Positions 27,071-35,855 are shown, counted from the stretch's first letter. The stretch is 64,000 nucleotides of DNA from Fodinibius salicampi (GCF_039545095.1 NZ_BAABRS010000001.1:1736001-1800000), one strand, 5' to 3'. Made by a program: numbers and translations. The notes: generated from the sequence alone by a model not told the origin.

Positions 27071-27730
27071 CTAGGGAGATAAACGGAAGACTTCCCAACC
27101 ATCATTTTTTCTTTCATAACAAATACGATCGTGAAGTCGTCCCCGGCGTCCCTGCCAAAACTCTATACGATCAGGAATGAGTCGATATCCTCCCCAAAAA
27201 TCGGGTAAAGGAACTTCTTCTCCTTCAAACTGCTTTTTTACTTCCTTAAACTGAGTCTCAAGCTTCTCCCGGGATTCCACTTTACTACTTTGCTGCGAAG
27301 CCCAAGCCCCCAACTGACTTAAACGCGGACGTTTATGAAAATAGATCTCTGACTGATCCCGATTCATCTTTTGAACCTTGCCTTCGATTCGCACCTGCCT
27401 TTCCAAAGGTGCCCAATAAAAACACAGCGCAGCATGGGGATTTTCAGCCAGTTCTGTCCCTTTCCGGCTTTTATAATTTGTATAAAAACGGAACCCTTGT
27501 TCGTCCACACCTTTAAGCAACACAATACGGGAAGATGGAATGCCCCTTTTACTGACAGTCGATAAAGTCATAGCATTGGCATCGAGCAGATCAGAAGAGA
27601 GAGCTTGGTCAAACCAAACAGAAAATTGCTGAATAGGGTTACCTTCGATAGTTGATTCGCTCAGCTCTTCTTTTGCAAAATCGCGCCGGATCTGCTCAAT
27701 GTCCTGTCGCTCCGATGAGCTATCCACCAT
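27071..27730 (-). CDS. pdxH: pyridoxamine 5'-phosphate oxidase
   Basis: 219-residue FMN flavoprotein making pyridoxal 5'-phosphate from PNP or PMP; the length is normal for PdxH. Recognisable segments are Ser-Ser-Arg-Ile-Val-Leu-Leu-Lys-Gly, Phe-Tyr-Thr-Asn-Tyr-Lys-Ser-Arg-Lys-Gly, Ser-Gln-Leu-Gly-Ala-Trp-Ala-Ser-Gln-Gln-Ser, and the C-terminal Phe-Trp-Gln-Gly-Arg-Arg-Gly-Arg-Leu-His-Asp-Arg. Its first 11 bp overlap the end of the redoxin gene, so the two are translationally linked. Confidence 0.95.
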   Translation of the reverse strand: MVDSSSERQDIEQIRRDFAKEELSESTIEGNPIQQFSVWFDQALSSDLLDANAMTLSTVSKRGIPSSRIVLLKGVDEQGFRFYTNYKSRKGTELAENPHAALCFYWAPLERQVRIEGKVQKMNRDQSEIYFHKRPRLSQLGAWASQQSSKVESREKLETQFKEVKKQFEGEEVPLPDFWGGYRLIPDRIEFWQGRRGRLHDRICYERKNDGWEVFRLSP

Positions 27731-28301
27731 AATATTCGGGAGCGTTCCCCTTTTTCCACTTAATATTACAACCTAAACTTGGCTTTTGATCTTCTTTCAC
27801 TTTTCCATCCAGTAGTAATTCAACAGCTTCCCGAAGATCTTTACCATTTACCGGCTTATCATTTCCAGGACGACTGTCATCAAACTGCCCCCGATAGACC
27901 AGTTCGTCATTTTCATCAAAGAGAAAGAAGTCGGGCGTACAGGCTGCTTTATAGGCTTTAGCTACTTCCTGTGTGCCATCATACAGATACGGAAAAGAGA
28001 ATTGTTTTTCCCGAGCAAGAGCAGCCATTTTCACGGGACTATCATCGGGATAGTTAGCTACATCATTTGAACTGATAGTAACAACCCCTATTCCCTTCTG
28101 CTGCAAATCACGCGCAGCAACTACAAATTCATCTAAAATATGCTGTACAAATGGACAGTGATTGCACATAAATACAACTAAAAGTCCTTTTGCATTGGCA
28201 AAGTCCTGCAGAGATACCAACTGATTATTAACCGTATCAAATAATTTAAAGTCCGGAGCCTTGTTGCCCAGCTCCATCATAGTAGAAGGCGTGTCAGACA
28301 T
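27720..28301 (-). CDS. thioredoxin-fold redoxin (AhpC/TSA-like)
   Basis: 193-residue thioredoxin-like protein with a Cys-Asn-His-Cys active site in Val-Val-Phe-Met-Cys-Asn-His-Cys-Pro-Phe, a form seen in a redoxin group common in Bacteroidota and cyanobacteria. There is no signal peptide, so it is cytoplasmic. Probable thiol:disulfide reductase or peroxiredoxin-like activity. Its stop overlaps the start of pdxH by 11 bp. Confidence 0.87.
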   Translation of the reverse strand: MSDTPSTMMELGNKAPDFKLFDTVNNQLVSLQDFANAKGLLVVFMCNHCPFVQHILDEFVVAARDLQQKGIGVVTISSNDVANYPDDSPVKMAALAREKQFSFPYLYDGTQEVAKAYKAACTPDFFLFDENDELVYRGQFDDSRPGNDKPVNGKDLREAVELLLDGKVKEDQKPSLGCNIKWKKGNAPEYYGG

Positions 28302-28394
28302 AAATAAAATCTTTTTTGAATTCAGATGTTAATTAATGCTACAAAAAAAATCGTACCGTTCCGTTCCCTGAATATATAAAACAAGGAACGAGAT

Positions 28395-28469
28395 ATGAAT
28401 AAAAAATTAGGAAATCTCAAACGTGCACAAGGGGCCTTTTTAGAAGCGATAAATCTCAACCACTTCTGA
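28395..28469 (+). CDS. possible 24-residue small ORF
   Basis: An ATG preceded by AAGGAACGAG opens a 24-codon frame on the plus strand in the 200-bp gap between two minus-strand genes. The peptide is basic and weakly amphipathic. The purine-rich stretch also forms an inverted repeat with CGTTCC upstream (CGTTCC/GGAACG), so it may equally be an RNA hairpin. No homology is recognised. Confidence 0.15.
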   Translation: MNKKLGNLKRAQGAFLEAINLNHF

Positions 28470-28504
28470 CCTTATTATAATTTCAGGAAATTTACGATGA
28501 GGAT

Positions 28505-29422
28505 TTACTGAAGATCAGACTGTTCAGCTATATTTAGTAGCTGCTCATACTCTTTAATGAGTGTCTCGCGGATCGGCTTTGCCTTTTCAAAAATTTTCTT
28601 CTGTTCTTTTACATACTGTGCCCGCCCTTCCTCGGTCTCAATCTTAATAGGTTCAAGTCCCCGGTGGCGCAAGTCATATGGACTTGCTTTCATATCTATG
28701 ACCCGTGTCTCTACAGCTAGTTTAAAAGCCCTGCGCAGAGTATCTCCTGAAATCCACGGATACATTTTAAAAGCCCACTTATATAAATCCATGTTTGTAT
28801 GCAGGCATCCCGGCTGTTCCATCTCCGAGAACTTATCGCGATTAAGCTCAAACTTGTTTTGTGGTTTGGCATCCTCGGTAAAAAACCGGAAGGCATCAAA
28901 ATGAGTACATACCAGTGGACGTGATTCTACAAATTCTGCCAGCTCATCCATCTCTATTCTCAATGAGAGATAGTCATGACGGATATTATTAGTTTTATAC
29001 ACCATGGCCCATTCATGCATCCCGAAACAACCAAAGGATGGTTTCCGATCCGATGACTTTTTTATAACATCAAGAATCCATTTTAATGAAGAAATACGAT
29101 CAGCCGAAAAATGAGTGATATCTAAGAAACAATCTTCCCCAATAGAAGTCATCTCATTAAAAGACCAGTCTACCTGTTTCCCATTTATCAAAAGCATACC
29201 AACACCCGGGGACCACTTTCGCAGATGTGAAGGACGAAAAGCATAATATTCAAACAGAAAATCCATCACAGGATCTTTCTGCTGGCGACTACGCTTCTCC
29301 AGATAATCATCAATCAAACGGGAAACCACTTGCCGGTGCTCCAACCGTTTTTCCTTCCATTGATCCGGGGAAAGTCGGTATTGAATATAAGCTGGAACAG
29401 AATCTTTTTTCGTAGCGATCAT
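28505..29422 (-). CDS. conserved protein of unknown function
   Basis: 305 residues from the ATG at 29420-29422; a TTG 18 bp upstream is possible. I recognise the family only by pattern: the segment Asp-Phe-Leu-Phe-Glu-Tyr-Tyr-x-Phe-Arg-Pro-Ser-x-Leu-Arg-x-Trp-x-Pro-Gly occurs in actinobacterial and Bacteroidota proteins often auto-named 3-methyladenine DNA glycosylase. No glycosylase helix-hairpin-helix or Asp motif is obvious, so that name is not supported here. Notable features are Cys-Phe-Gly-Met-His-Glu-Trp-Ala-Met-Val-Tyr and Gln-Pro-Gly-Cys-Leu-His-Thr-Asn-Met-Asp-Leu-Tyr-Lys-Trp, both His-containing, and a charged C-terminal helix. Cytoplasmic. It is divergent from the UbiA gene. Confidence 0.75.
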   Translation of the reverse strand: MIATKKDSVPAYIQYRLSPDQWKEKRLEHRQVVSRLIDDYLEKRSRQQKDPVMDFLFEYYAFRPSHLRKWSPGVGMLLINGKQVDWSFNEMTSIGEDCFLDITHFSADRISSLKWILDVIKKSSDRKPSFGCFGMHEWAMVYKTNNIRHDYLSLRIEMDELAEFVESRPLVCTHFDAFRFFTEDAKPQNKFELNRDKFSEMEQPGCLHTNMDLYKWAFKMYPWISGDTLRRAFKLAVETRVIDMKASPYDLRHRGLEPIKIETEEGRAQYVKEQKKIFEKAKPIRETLIKEYEQLLNIAEQSDLQ

Positions 29423-29505
29423 AGTTTTAAAAGATAGCAATCTTTCAGTGGATTGATAAATTCAAAAATGGTATGCTGTATTAAAATATCAAATAACAGT
29501 TGTGG

Positions 29506-30447
29506 ATGCCTGCATTAAAAGGAGATAAAACCAGCCGGAGGACTCAGATTTGGCACTTTTTGTTACATCTCCGACTCCATTATCAGCTGTTTATTCTATC
29601 AGGACCTTTTTTATTAGGTGCTCTTTTAAGTGAAAATTTTAATACCGGATGGTTTCTGGTCCAGTTTTTCAATATACACGTGCTTTTATTTGGAGGGGCC
29701 ACAGCCTATAACTCGTTCTGGGATCGTGACAAGGGACCCATTGGTGGTTTGACCAATCCACCAGAAATGACTCAGTGGATGTGGTTTGCCTCTTTGCTGA
29801 TCCAGATGATCGGGCTATTGATTGCGCTCCCGGTGGGAACCTTTTTTGTCGGAATTTATGTCTTAAGCATATTACTCTTTTGGCTCTATTCCTCTCCCTG
29901 GACCCGATGGAAAGGACACCCGCATAAAAGTCTTTTTGCTATTGGAATCAGTACAGGCTTTAATTCCGTACTGATGGGATATTATGCTACAGGTTTTGGT
30001 CCCCTGTATCCTTCTGTTTGGATTGCCGGCGTCGGTGCTACTCTCATTTTACTAAGCCTGTATCCCATATCCCAACTATACCAGCAGGAAGAGGATCGTG
30101 ACCGTGGAGACCGAACATTTGCCATTTCCTATGGCAGGCATATCGTTATACGTTTTTTTGAATCTACATTTATACTGGGATTACTTTTAACCGCATTAGC
30201 TATCACCTTGCGCCATCTGAGGCTGGGCCTGGTATTCGGTGTCGCTGGAATTATTATCGGATTGTTGATCCATAGGGAGCTCAAAAAAGTATTAGTCCAA
30301 AACAAAGAAACGGATGAATATAAAAGTGTCATGCAGATAAAATATCGTACTTCTCTGGCATTTGTTTCTTTCCTAATATTGGCACTGCTGGCTAAGCATT
30401 ATGACTTCTTGCATTCCCTCCCCCTTGTTGAATGGTTTATGCAGTAA
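29506..30447 (+). CDS. UbiA-family prenyltransferase-like membrane protein
   Basis: 313 residues from the ATG at 29506 (a TTG lies 6 bp upstream). About eight membrane helices. The first Asp-rich prenyl-diphosphate motif is Asn-Ser-Phe-Trp-Asp-Arg-Asp-Lys-Gly-Pro, and the second is Gln-Gln-Glu-Glu-Asp-Arg-Asp-Arg-Gly-Asp-Arg. Both fit the UbiA superfamily, which attaches isoprenoid chains to aromatic or tetrapyrrole acceptors. The acceptor is not predictable; sequence spacing resembles the small subgroup near MenA or chlorophyll synthase. The thioredoxin-fold gene begins 56 bp after its stop. Confidence 0.83.
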   Translation: MPALKGDKTSRRTQIWHFLLHLRLHYQLFILSGPFLLGALLSENFNTGWFLVQFFNIHVLLFGGATAYNSFWDRDKGPIGGLTNPPEMTQWMWFASLLIQMIGLLIALPVGTFFVGIYVLSILLFWLYSSPWTRWKGHPHKSLFAIGISTGFNSVLMGYYATGFGPLYPSVWIAGVGATLILLSLYPISQLYQQEEDRDRGDRTFAISYGRHIVIRFFESTFILGLLLTALAITLRHLRLGLVFGVAGIIIGLLIHRELKKVLVQNKETDEYKSVMQIKYRTSLAFVSFLILALLAKHYDFLHSLPLVEWFMQ

Positions 30448-30503
30448 AACCGTTGTTCCTGTCTCAAAACAAAAAAATCAAAAAAATAGTACAAAATAGA
30501 TTT

Positions 30504-31121
30504 ATGAGTGAAACAGCAGAACAGCTAATTACCCCAACCATTATAGAACAGGCGATGAGTTATGAAGAATATCGAACCATGATCGACAACCTCCTGAACG
30601 AGAATAAAACCACCGGTTCAAATCATTCGGAGGGAATGGTGAAATATACTAAAATGAATGTCCACCGTATGAACCGCCTCGACAAACAGACCTTACTGAA
30701 AGCTGAACTTGGGGAAGCGTTAGAGTCGGTGGAGCAGCAATGGATCTGGCTGGTTCTTACCGAAGCTTGGTGCGGCGATGCGGCCCAAAACATTCCGGTA
30801 ATTGCGAAAATGGCCGATCAAACCGACAATATTGAACTCAAGCTAATTCTCCGGGATGAACACCTGGATATTATGGATCAATACCTTACGAACGGTGGGC
30901 GCTCTATTCCAAAGCTAATCTGTCTCGATGCGGAAACACTGGAAGAAATCGGCAGCTGGGGACCTCGACCCAAGGAAGCCCAGGAAAAAGCGATGAAATG
31001 GAAAAATGATTCGGAAATCAGCAACAAAGAATGGGGTGAAAAACTGCACAAATGGTATGCCGATAACAGGACCGAAGATATTCAGGAAGAGTTCGTCCAG
31101 CTTATTAAAGAATGGATATAA
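30504..31121 (+). CDS. thioredoxin-fold protein with single-Cys WCGDA site
   Basis: 205 residues from the ATG at 30504. An earlier frame opening at 30432 would overlap the prenyltransferase and adds a poor Lys-rich leader, so I reject it. The fold is shown by Leu-Val-Leu-Thr-Glu-Ala-Trp-Cys-Gly-Asp-Ala and the cis-proline segment Arg-Ser-Ile-Pro-Lys-Leu-Ile. The usual CxxC has become Cys-Gly-Asp-Ala, so only one active-site Cys remains and dithiol chemistry is unlikely. This family is widespread in Bacteroidota and is usually annotated simply as a thioredoxin family protein. Confidence 0.83.
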   Translation: MSETAEQLITPTIIEQAMSYEEYRTMIDNLLNENKTTGSNHSEGMVKYTKMNVHRMNRLDKQTLLKAELGEALESVEQQWIWLVLTEAWCGDAAQNIPVIAKMADQTDNIELKLILRDEHLDIMDQYLTNGGRSIPKLICLDAETLEEIGSWGPRPKEAQEKAMKWKNDSEISNKEWGEKLHKWYADNRTEDIQEEFVQLIKEWI

Positions 31122-31127
31122 TTCAGG

Positions 31128-31234
31128 AAAACCTGACAGCATCCGCGGCCAGCGGATCTGTCAGCGTTGTTTCTTGCTATAGCTTCCAACCAAACGCTGT
31201 CAGGTCTCGTAAAGCCGAGACGCTGACAGGTTTT
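31128..31234. repeat. double-hairpin element, bidirectional terminator
   Basis: Two matched hairpins between convergent genes. Hairpin 1 (31133-31164): CTGACAG, bulged C, ATCCGC, 5-nt loop, GCGGAT, CTGTCAG. Hairpin 2 (31197-31229): CTGTCAG, GTCTCG, 6-nt loop, CGAGAC, bulged G, CTGACAG. They are in opposite orientation with the same 7+6-bp stem and single-base bulge. AAAAC on the left and GTTTT on the right give a T tract to each strand. The layout is like a BIME made of two REP-type units and should stop transcription from both sides. Confidence 0.8.
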
Positions 31235-31240
31235 AATTTC

Positions 31241-34200
31241 TTATTTGATCAAGGTCATTTTCATTGACTTCATCTGTGTTTGGTTTCCAGATTGGGCGAC
31301 CAATCGATAGATATAAATACCACTTGCCAGCCCGGACAGATCGATCTGCTCGTCATACGAACCCGCATTAAAGCTTTCCTGCCAAATGGGCTCCTTGACC
31401 TTCCGGCCGTTGATCGAGTAAACCTCAAGCGTCACCTCGCTATCACCGGATACATCAAAAGGAATATGAGTTGATCCCCGGAAAGGATTCGGATAGTTCT
31501 GATATAAGGCAAAGCTGCCTGGTGGTATAATAGTAAAAGTAACGGCAGCCGGCTCTGTATCACCGGATGTTACCTTAAGCTGGACCTCCTGATCTTCAGC
31601 ATCAGGCAAGGTTGCATCCCTTGGAACTTCAATAGTAAGGGACGAATTATTTTCTGATACGCTGATGACTTCAGCTTGGGTCTCTTTAGTTTCATCGTTA
31701 TGAATATCCCTTAAGGTCACTTCATTCTCGGATAATGTAGAACTGAACTCAAAGTTAACCGCATTGATAACCAGTTCTTCCCCAACCTGTTTTTCGGCCA
31801 CATCCAGATTGATAGAAGGGAAATCGCCGGCTATCGTGCCTCCAAAATCTCCAAAAAGCATCCCTCGTCCGTGCGTGCCGGCAGCCACATCCCCATCAGA
31901 AATTCGAGCGGCGATATGTTCCGTAACCACATGCCCAATGACACTTTCGGCTTCCTGACCCCATTCAGTATTCGAGCCGTTTAGATTTTGGGTTGAATAA
32001 AGTCCCGTACTGGTACCCAAGAGGTAAACGGTTCCGCCTTCCGCCGGAATAATGGAAGCAGAGCGAAGCGAGGGACCCAGATTGTTATTATTACCCGTAA
32101 GATTCCCTTCAACCGCCGTCCAATTCTGTCCCCCATCGGTACTGTGATACAGACCGGTAATGTTGTAATTGGAAAGTACCGCCATTACCTCATTGGCATT
32201 GGCAGGATTAATGGCAATGTCTTTGATGTATGCTCCATTTAGCTCAGAATTACTGGGCAAGGATACATCCGTTGCTCCATCTGTAGCAGTATGGGCATTC
32301 TCAAAACGCTGAATGACTGGCTGCCCACTAGAAGAATAACCTCCCAAATATAGCACATTGGCCGGAATTGTTGAGACTTCCAAAGCAGAAATAGAATAGA
32401 CTCCTCCAACAGAAACATCTGTTAGCTCTTCCCATCCTTCGGTTGTCCCATCACTGGAGTTAGCATTGGGAATATCATCCACACTTGTATTGCGCCAGAT
32501 ATGATTTCCTTCCGGGTAATACATGATATTCTCATCATTCGGATCAATCTCATACGGATGAATAAATAATTGGTCCGTTGCCGAAGAAGGGTAAACATAG
32601 GCGAAACCACTAAAATCTCTTTCCCACCGAATAACCGCTCCATTTTGCTGGGAAACATAGAGATAGTTTTCCGTAAAGTAAGAATACCCTCCATCACCGG
32701 AAGAAATATCCTGAGTAGATTGACTAACCGTTCCCGCCATGGGGAAATAAGGCGTTCCGTTATCCTGGGTGCCCCCTGCAAGCACTTCATCATCAGATGA
32801 TTTAGGTAAAGTAGAAGAATAAAACTGTGTTGTGACATACCCCTCATTGCGTTCTTCCCAGCTTACCGATGAAGCTGTTACATCACTGGTATAGCTTAAA
32901 CCCCCGTCGTGTCCCGCCCACATTAAGTTGGGATTAGTCTCAGGCTGTGGAAAAATAAACCGATGCTGATCCGGGTGCTGACCCGGATAGGAAGCAAAAC
33001 CATTGTTTTTATTATATCCCCCAATCCAATATTCGTCCTTTTGGTCTTCATTATCTTCATCGTATCCTCCAGAGGGAGAGGTCGCAAAACCATCGGTCGA
33101 TCGAAAAAGATTAGTTGCTCCTACAAACACATAATCTTCATCATCCGGCTTAACGGCCAGTTCCATATTGTATCCTCCCTGCAGTTCTACATAGCCCGAT
33201 CCCTCTCCGCTGTTATCACGAAAATCCGGAAGATTTCCTGCCCGGTCTTCCGGCTGATCACCGGTCGCCAGATTTATCTTAAAAAAACTAACTCCCTGGT
33301 TATCAGTATTATTTGCCCCTTTAAGGGTAAACACATACAGAACATCGGGATTATTTGGGGCAAAGGTTAGTACGCTCCGGCGATAGGTATCAGGAAAAGC
33401 ATCTGGCGTTACACTTGTCCAGCTATTGCCGTCATCCGTAGAAATAAATATGCCAGGATTGTGGCTATGAGAAGGGTCCGTTGACTGCTGATCATCGAAA
33501 TCAGCTTCAGAAATAACAGCCGCCAGTGTTCCGTCTGATGCGACCGTAATATCGGTATAAAGCTGCTCCCCGGATTCACCCAGCACAGGGCCTGAAAACG
33601 TTTCTCCATCTGTAGAGCGATAGATACCGAATCCCGTGCTGGCGATGAATACCGAACTGGTAGCCGGATTTACCACAACACGGCTCACCGTATTAAAAGG
33701 ATCGACCAATCCCTTTGTATTAGAGCTGGCTTGGGGCAGAAGACTCCATGAATTTCCATTATCTGTCGATTTGTAAACGCCTTCACCATAATAGGCAGCT
33801 CCAGTAGCATTTGCCGAATTACCAATTACTTCACCCGAAGTATAGTACCAGGTATCCGGATTATTAGGATCCTGGGCTACCGAGGTTACACTTAAATTGG
33901 CTAGGTCCGGCGTCATCAGGTTCCAGCTGTTTCCTCCATCCGTAGATTTCCACATGCCTCCGGAAACGCCGCCGGCCAATACTATATTTGGATCGCGCTG
34001 ATCAACGGCCAGGGCCCGGGTACGTCCCCCCACATCAAAGGGGCCCGCCTGCTCCCAACTATAGTCCACGGCCTGGAATGTAGGATCTTTAGCCTTCATC
34101 CGACTTTGAACCTGTTCTATGCTGGGGAGGGTACGCGCAAAGTCGAGCTCTCGGTTTCGAATATTAGGAGGAATAGAATTGGTTGCCGGATCGCGCATCA

Positions 34201-34396
34201 ATTTAAAAAAGTATTCGGAACGGGCGACTTTCTTCTCGGCCCGATCCATTTTACCCAGCTGTTCTTCAATCTGGTCAGCCAGCTCCGTTTCTTTATCCGA
34301 CGGGACAGAAGCAGAATAATAATAGAGTGTTCCTGCCAGAAGCAACAACATCACTCCTGAAATATAAATTATGCGTCTGGTAACGGTATTCCTCAT
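31241..34396 (-). CDS. BNR/VPS10-type repeat protein with type IX secretion signal
   Basis: 1051-residue exported protein. A membrane-type signal (about 8-28) is followed by a long beta-propeller region rich in Ser-Thr-Asp-Gly-Gly-x-Ser-Trp BNR/Asp-box motifs, seen at least seven times, as in sialidase and sortilin-like propellers. An Ig-like domain follows (about 880-960). The last about 85 residues are a T9SS type-A sorting domain starting Leu-Tyr-Gln-Asn-Tyr-Pro-Asn-Pro-Phe and containing Gly-Ile-Tyr-Ile-Tyr-Arg-Leu. So it is probably delivered to the cell surface or medium by the type IX system. No catalytic sialidase Arg triad can be claimed. A small lipoprotein gene is 14 bp upstream on the same strand. 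Confidence 0.87.
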   Translation of the reverse strand: MRNTVTRRIIYISGVMLLLLAGTLYYYSASVPSDKETELADQIEEQLGKMDRAEKKVARSEYFFKLMRDPATNSIPPNIRNRELDFARTLPSIEQVQSRMKAKDPTFQAVDYSWEQAGPFDVGGRTRALAVDQRDPNIVLAGGVSGGMWKSTDGGNSWNLMTPDLANLSVTSVAQDPNNPDTWYYTSGEVIGNSANATGAAYYGEGVYKSTDNGNSWSLLPQASSNTKGLVDPFNTVSRVVVNPATSSVFIASTGFGIYRSTDGETFSGPVLGESGEQLYTDITVASDGTLAAVISEADFDDQQSTDPSHSHNPGIFISTDDGNSWTSVTPDAFPDTYRRSVLTFAPNNPDVLYVFTLKGANNTDNQGVSFFKINLATGDQPEDRAGNLPDFRDNSGEGSGYVELQGGYNMELAVKPDDEDYVFVGATNLFRSTDGFATSPSGGYDEDNEDQKDEYWIGGYNKNNGFASYPGQHPDQHRFIFPQPETNPNLMWAGHDGGLSYTSDVTASSVSWEERNEGYVTTQFYSSTLPKSSDDEVLAGGTQDNGTPYFPMAGTVSQSTQDISSGDGGYSYFTENYLYVSQQNGAVIRWERDFSGFAYVYPSSATDQLFIHPYEIDPNDENIMYYPEGNHIWRNTSVDDIPNANSSDGTTEGWEELTDVSVGGVYSISALEVSTIPANVLYLGGYSSSGQPVIQRFENAHTATDGATDVSLPSNSELNGAYIKDIAINPANANEVMAVLSNYNITGLYHSTDGGQNWTAVEGNLTGNNNNLGPSLRSASIIPAEGGTVYLLGTSTGLYSTQNLNGSNTEWGQEAESVIGHVVTEHIAARISDGDVAAGTHGRGMLFGDFGGTIAGDFPSINLDVAEKQVGEELVINAVNFEFSSTLSENEVTLRDIHNDETKETQAEVISVSENNSSLTIEVPRDATLPDAEDQEVQLKVTSGDTEPAAVTFTIIPPGSFALYQNYPNPFRGSTHIPFDVSGDSEVTLEVYSINGRKVKEPIWQESFNAGSYDEQIDLSGLASGIYIYRLVAQSGNQTQMKSMKMTLIK

Positions 34397-34410
34397 GTGA
34401 TTCTAGTTTA

Positions 34411-34863
34411 TTAATTTTTAACCTTTACTAACGACCAGGCAGATATAGGTTTGCTTTCTGCAGACATAATATTCTGCTGAAGTATGATGGTAATTTGTTG
34501 ACCGGTCTTTAAATTATATTCTTCCTTCCGGAACGGAACAGTGAGGGTATCATTTGCTGCTATCTGCGATGTAGATCGACCGTATTCAAGAATCTCTTGT
34601 ATTTGTAACCGGATCAGTTTTTTATCGTTCTCTCTCTCCTCTATAATCTCCAGGATCTCTCCTTTTACCTCAGCCTGTCCCGGTGGCAGTCCGGGTCCGG
34701 GCGGTTCCGGAGTTGGGATGGTATCGGCTTTGGCATCGGACATATTTTCTGTTTTTTCAATGGAATCAGCAGTACTGCGGTGTTGATTCTTTTTACTCTC
34801 TTCCGAACTACCACAGCTGCTGATTAATAATACAGATGTTATGACAATAGCTATATAACTCAT
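34411..34863 (-). CDS. small proline-rich lipoprotein of unknown function
   Basis: 150 residues from the ATG at 34861-34863. A lipobox Leu-Ile-Ser-Ser-Cys near residue 17 predicts outer-membrane anchoring. A Ser/Lys/Asp-rich linker is followed by a Pro-Gly-rich stretch (Pro-Glu-Pro-Pro-Gly-Pro-Gly-Leu-Pro-Pro-Gly) and then a compact beta-rich domain of about 85 residues. I recognise no family; the domain looks OB-like by strand pattern (weak). It lies 14 bp before the T9SS-exported BNR gene and may be its partner. Confidence 0.7.
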   Translation of the reverse strand: MSYIAIVITSVLLISSCGSSEESKKNQHRSTADSIEKTENMSDAKADTIPTPEPPGPGLPPGQAEVKGEILEIIEERENDKKLIRLQIQEILEYGRSTSQIAANDTLTVPFRKEEYNLKTGQQITIILQQNIMSAESKPISAWSLVKVKN

Positions 34864-34937
34864 CAAGACCTATAAATTCATCTTCTCTGCTTTAGCTCAA
34901 ATTTAAGATTCAGTATTTTTGCAATACTTATGGCAAC

Positions 34938-35768
34938 CTATCCATCCAGCGGCAATACTTCAATTTTACGGAACTGGGTTGGGTGACTTTCAGCCTGTAT
35001 GGATATGGTTCCGCTGTCGATTAATAGGTTATCTCCCTCAATCAGCGGCTGGGCCGTGCCATCTCGCTCGTCATATTGGGGCTCTGTATAATCCATTACC
35101 TGCTCCCCGTTCACAAAATGCTTTACAACCTCACTTCCCCGGACTTCCACTTCTACAGTTACCCACTGATCGCCATGATAGGTTTCAGAATCGGAAGATG
35201 TACAGTGCGGAGTAAAAAGCTCGCCATCCATAACCACATTGGTGCCCGGAGTACAGAGGTTGGCCGTGGTACGCGGATCTTCACCATTGCCGCCCAGCAA
35301 CTGGACTTCAATAGAAACCGGGAACTCCTGGTCTTTTGCCATCGTTGCGGGATCCTGACCGTGCAGCATCAATCCATTATTGCGGATAGCCCATCCTTCG
35401 CCTCCTTTAACCTGCTCACCAACAAACCGGTATTCTGCACGAATTTTATAATTAGAAAAAGAATCTTTGTAAAACAGATGTCCGAACTCTCCCTGGAACT
35501 CATCCCAGTCCTCATAAGATACGGTCAGGAGTCCATCTTCTACCCGGAAAGTATTATTATAATTGACCCCCAGATCGTAGCCGGTAAACTTTGGAGTCCA
35601 GCCTTCCAGGTTTTCTCCATTAAAAAGCGTAATCCACTCTTCCTCTGATTGTGAGGAAGATTCTTCATTATTAAATACAAATGCAGTTGCGGAAAGACCA
35701 AAAAGAACGGCTAGTACGCCAATAAATATATTTTTCAAAGTCGAATATCTGAGTTTATCTTTCATCAT
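34938..35768 (-). CDS. DUF1080 (3-keto-disaccharide hydrolase-like) exported protein
   Basis: 276 residues from the ATG at 35766-35768. A signal or membrane segment (about 14-33) precedes a single DUF1080 concanavalin-like domain, opening Trp-Ile-Thr-Leu-Phe-Asn-Gly-Glu-Asn-Leu-Glu-Gly-Trp and containing Ser-Ile-Glu-Val-Gln-Leu-Leu-Gly-Gly. DUF1080 proteins are linked to cleavage of 3-keto-glycosides made by Gfo/Idh dehydrogenases, the same chemistry proposed for the 1-22.8 kb locus about 12 kb away. The gene is on the same strand as the small lipoprotein but not obviously in its operon. Confidence 0.87.
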   Translation of the reverse strand: MMKDKLRYSTLKNIFIGVLAVLFGLSATAFVFNNEESSSQSEEEWITLFNGENLEGWTPKFTGYDLGVNYNNTFRVEDGLLTVSYEDWDEFQGEFGHLFYKDSFSNYKIRAEYRFVGEQVKGGEGWAIRNNGLMLHGQDPATMAKDQEFPVSIEVQLLGGNGEDPRTTANLCTPGTNVVMDGELFTPHCTSSDSETYHGDQWVTVEVEVRGSEVVKHFVNGEQVMDYTEPQYDERDGTAQPLIEGDNLLIDSGTISIQAESHPTQFRKIEVLPLDG

Positions 35769-35855
35769 TAGGAGGCTCAACGCATTTAAAAATTAAGGTT
35801 TTAACAAACCGTATTATACCCATTACCATTAATCATTAAAAACATTTCTCTGCTT

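Noticed and set aside
28505-29422. 3-methyladenine DNA glycosylase
   Set aside because: This name is common in databases for the family pattern but no glycosylase motif is visible; left as unknown.
30432-30503. Longer N-terminus for the thioredoxin-fold gene
   Set aside because: It overlaps the prenyltransferase gene and encodes a Lys/Asn-rich leader without family likeness; ATG at 30504 starts the normal sequence.
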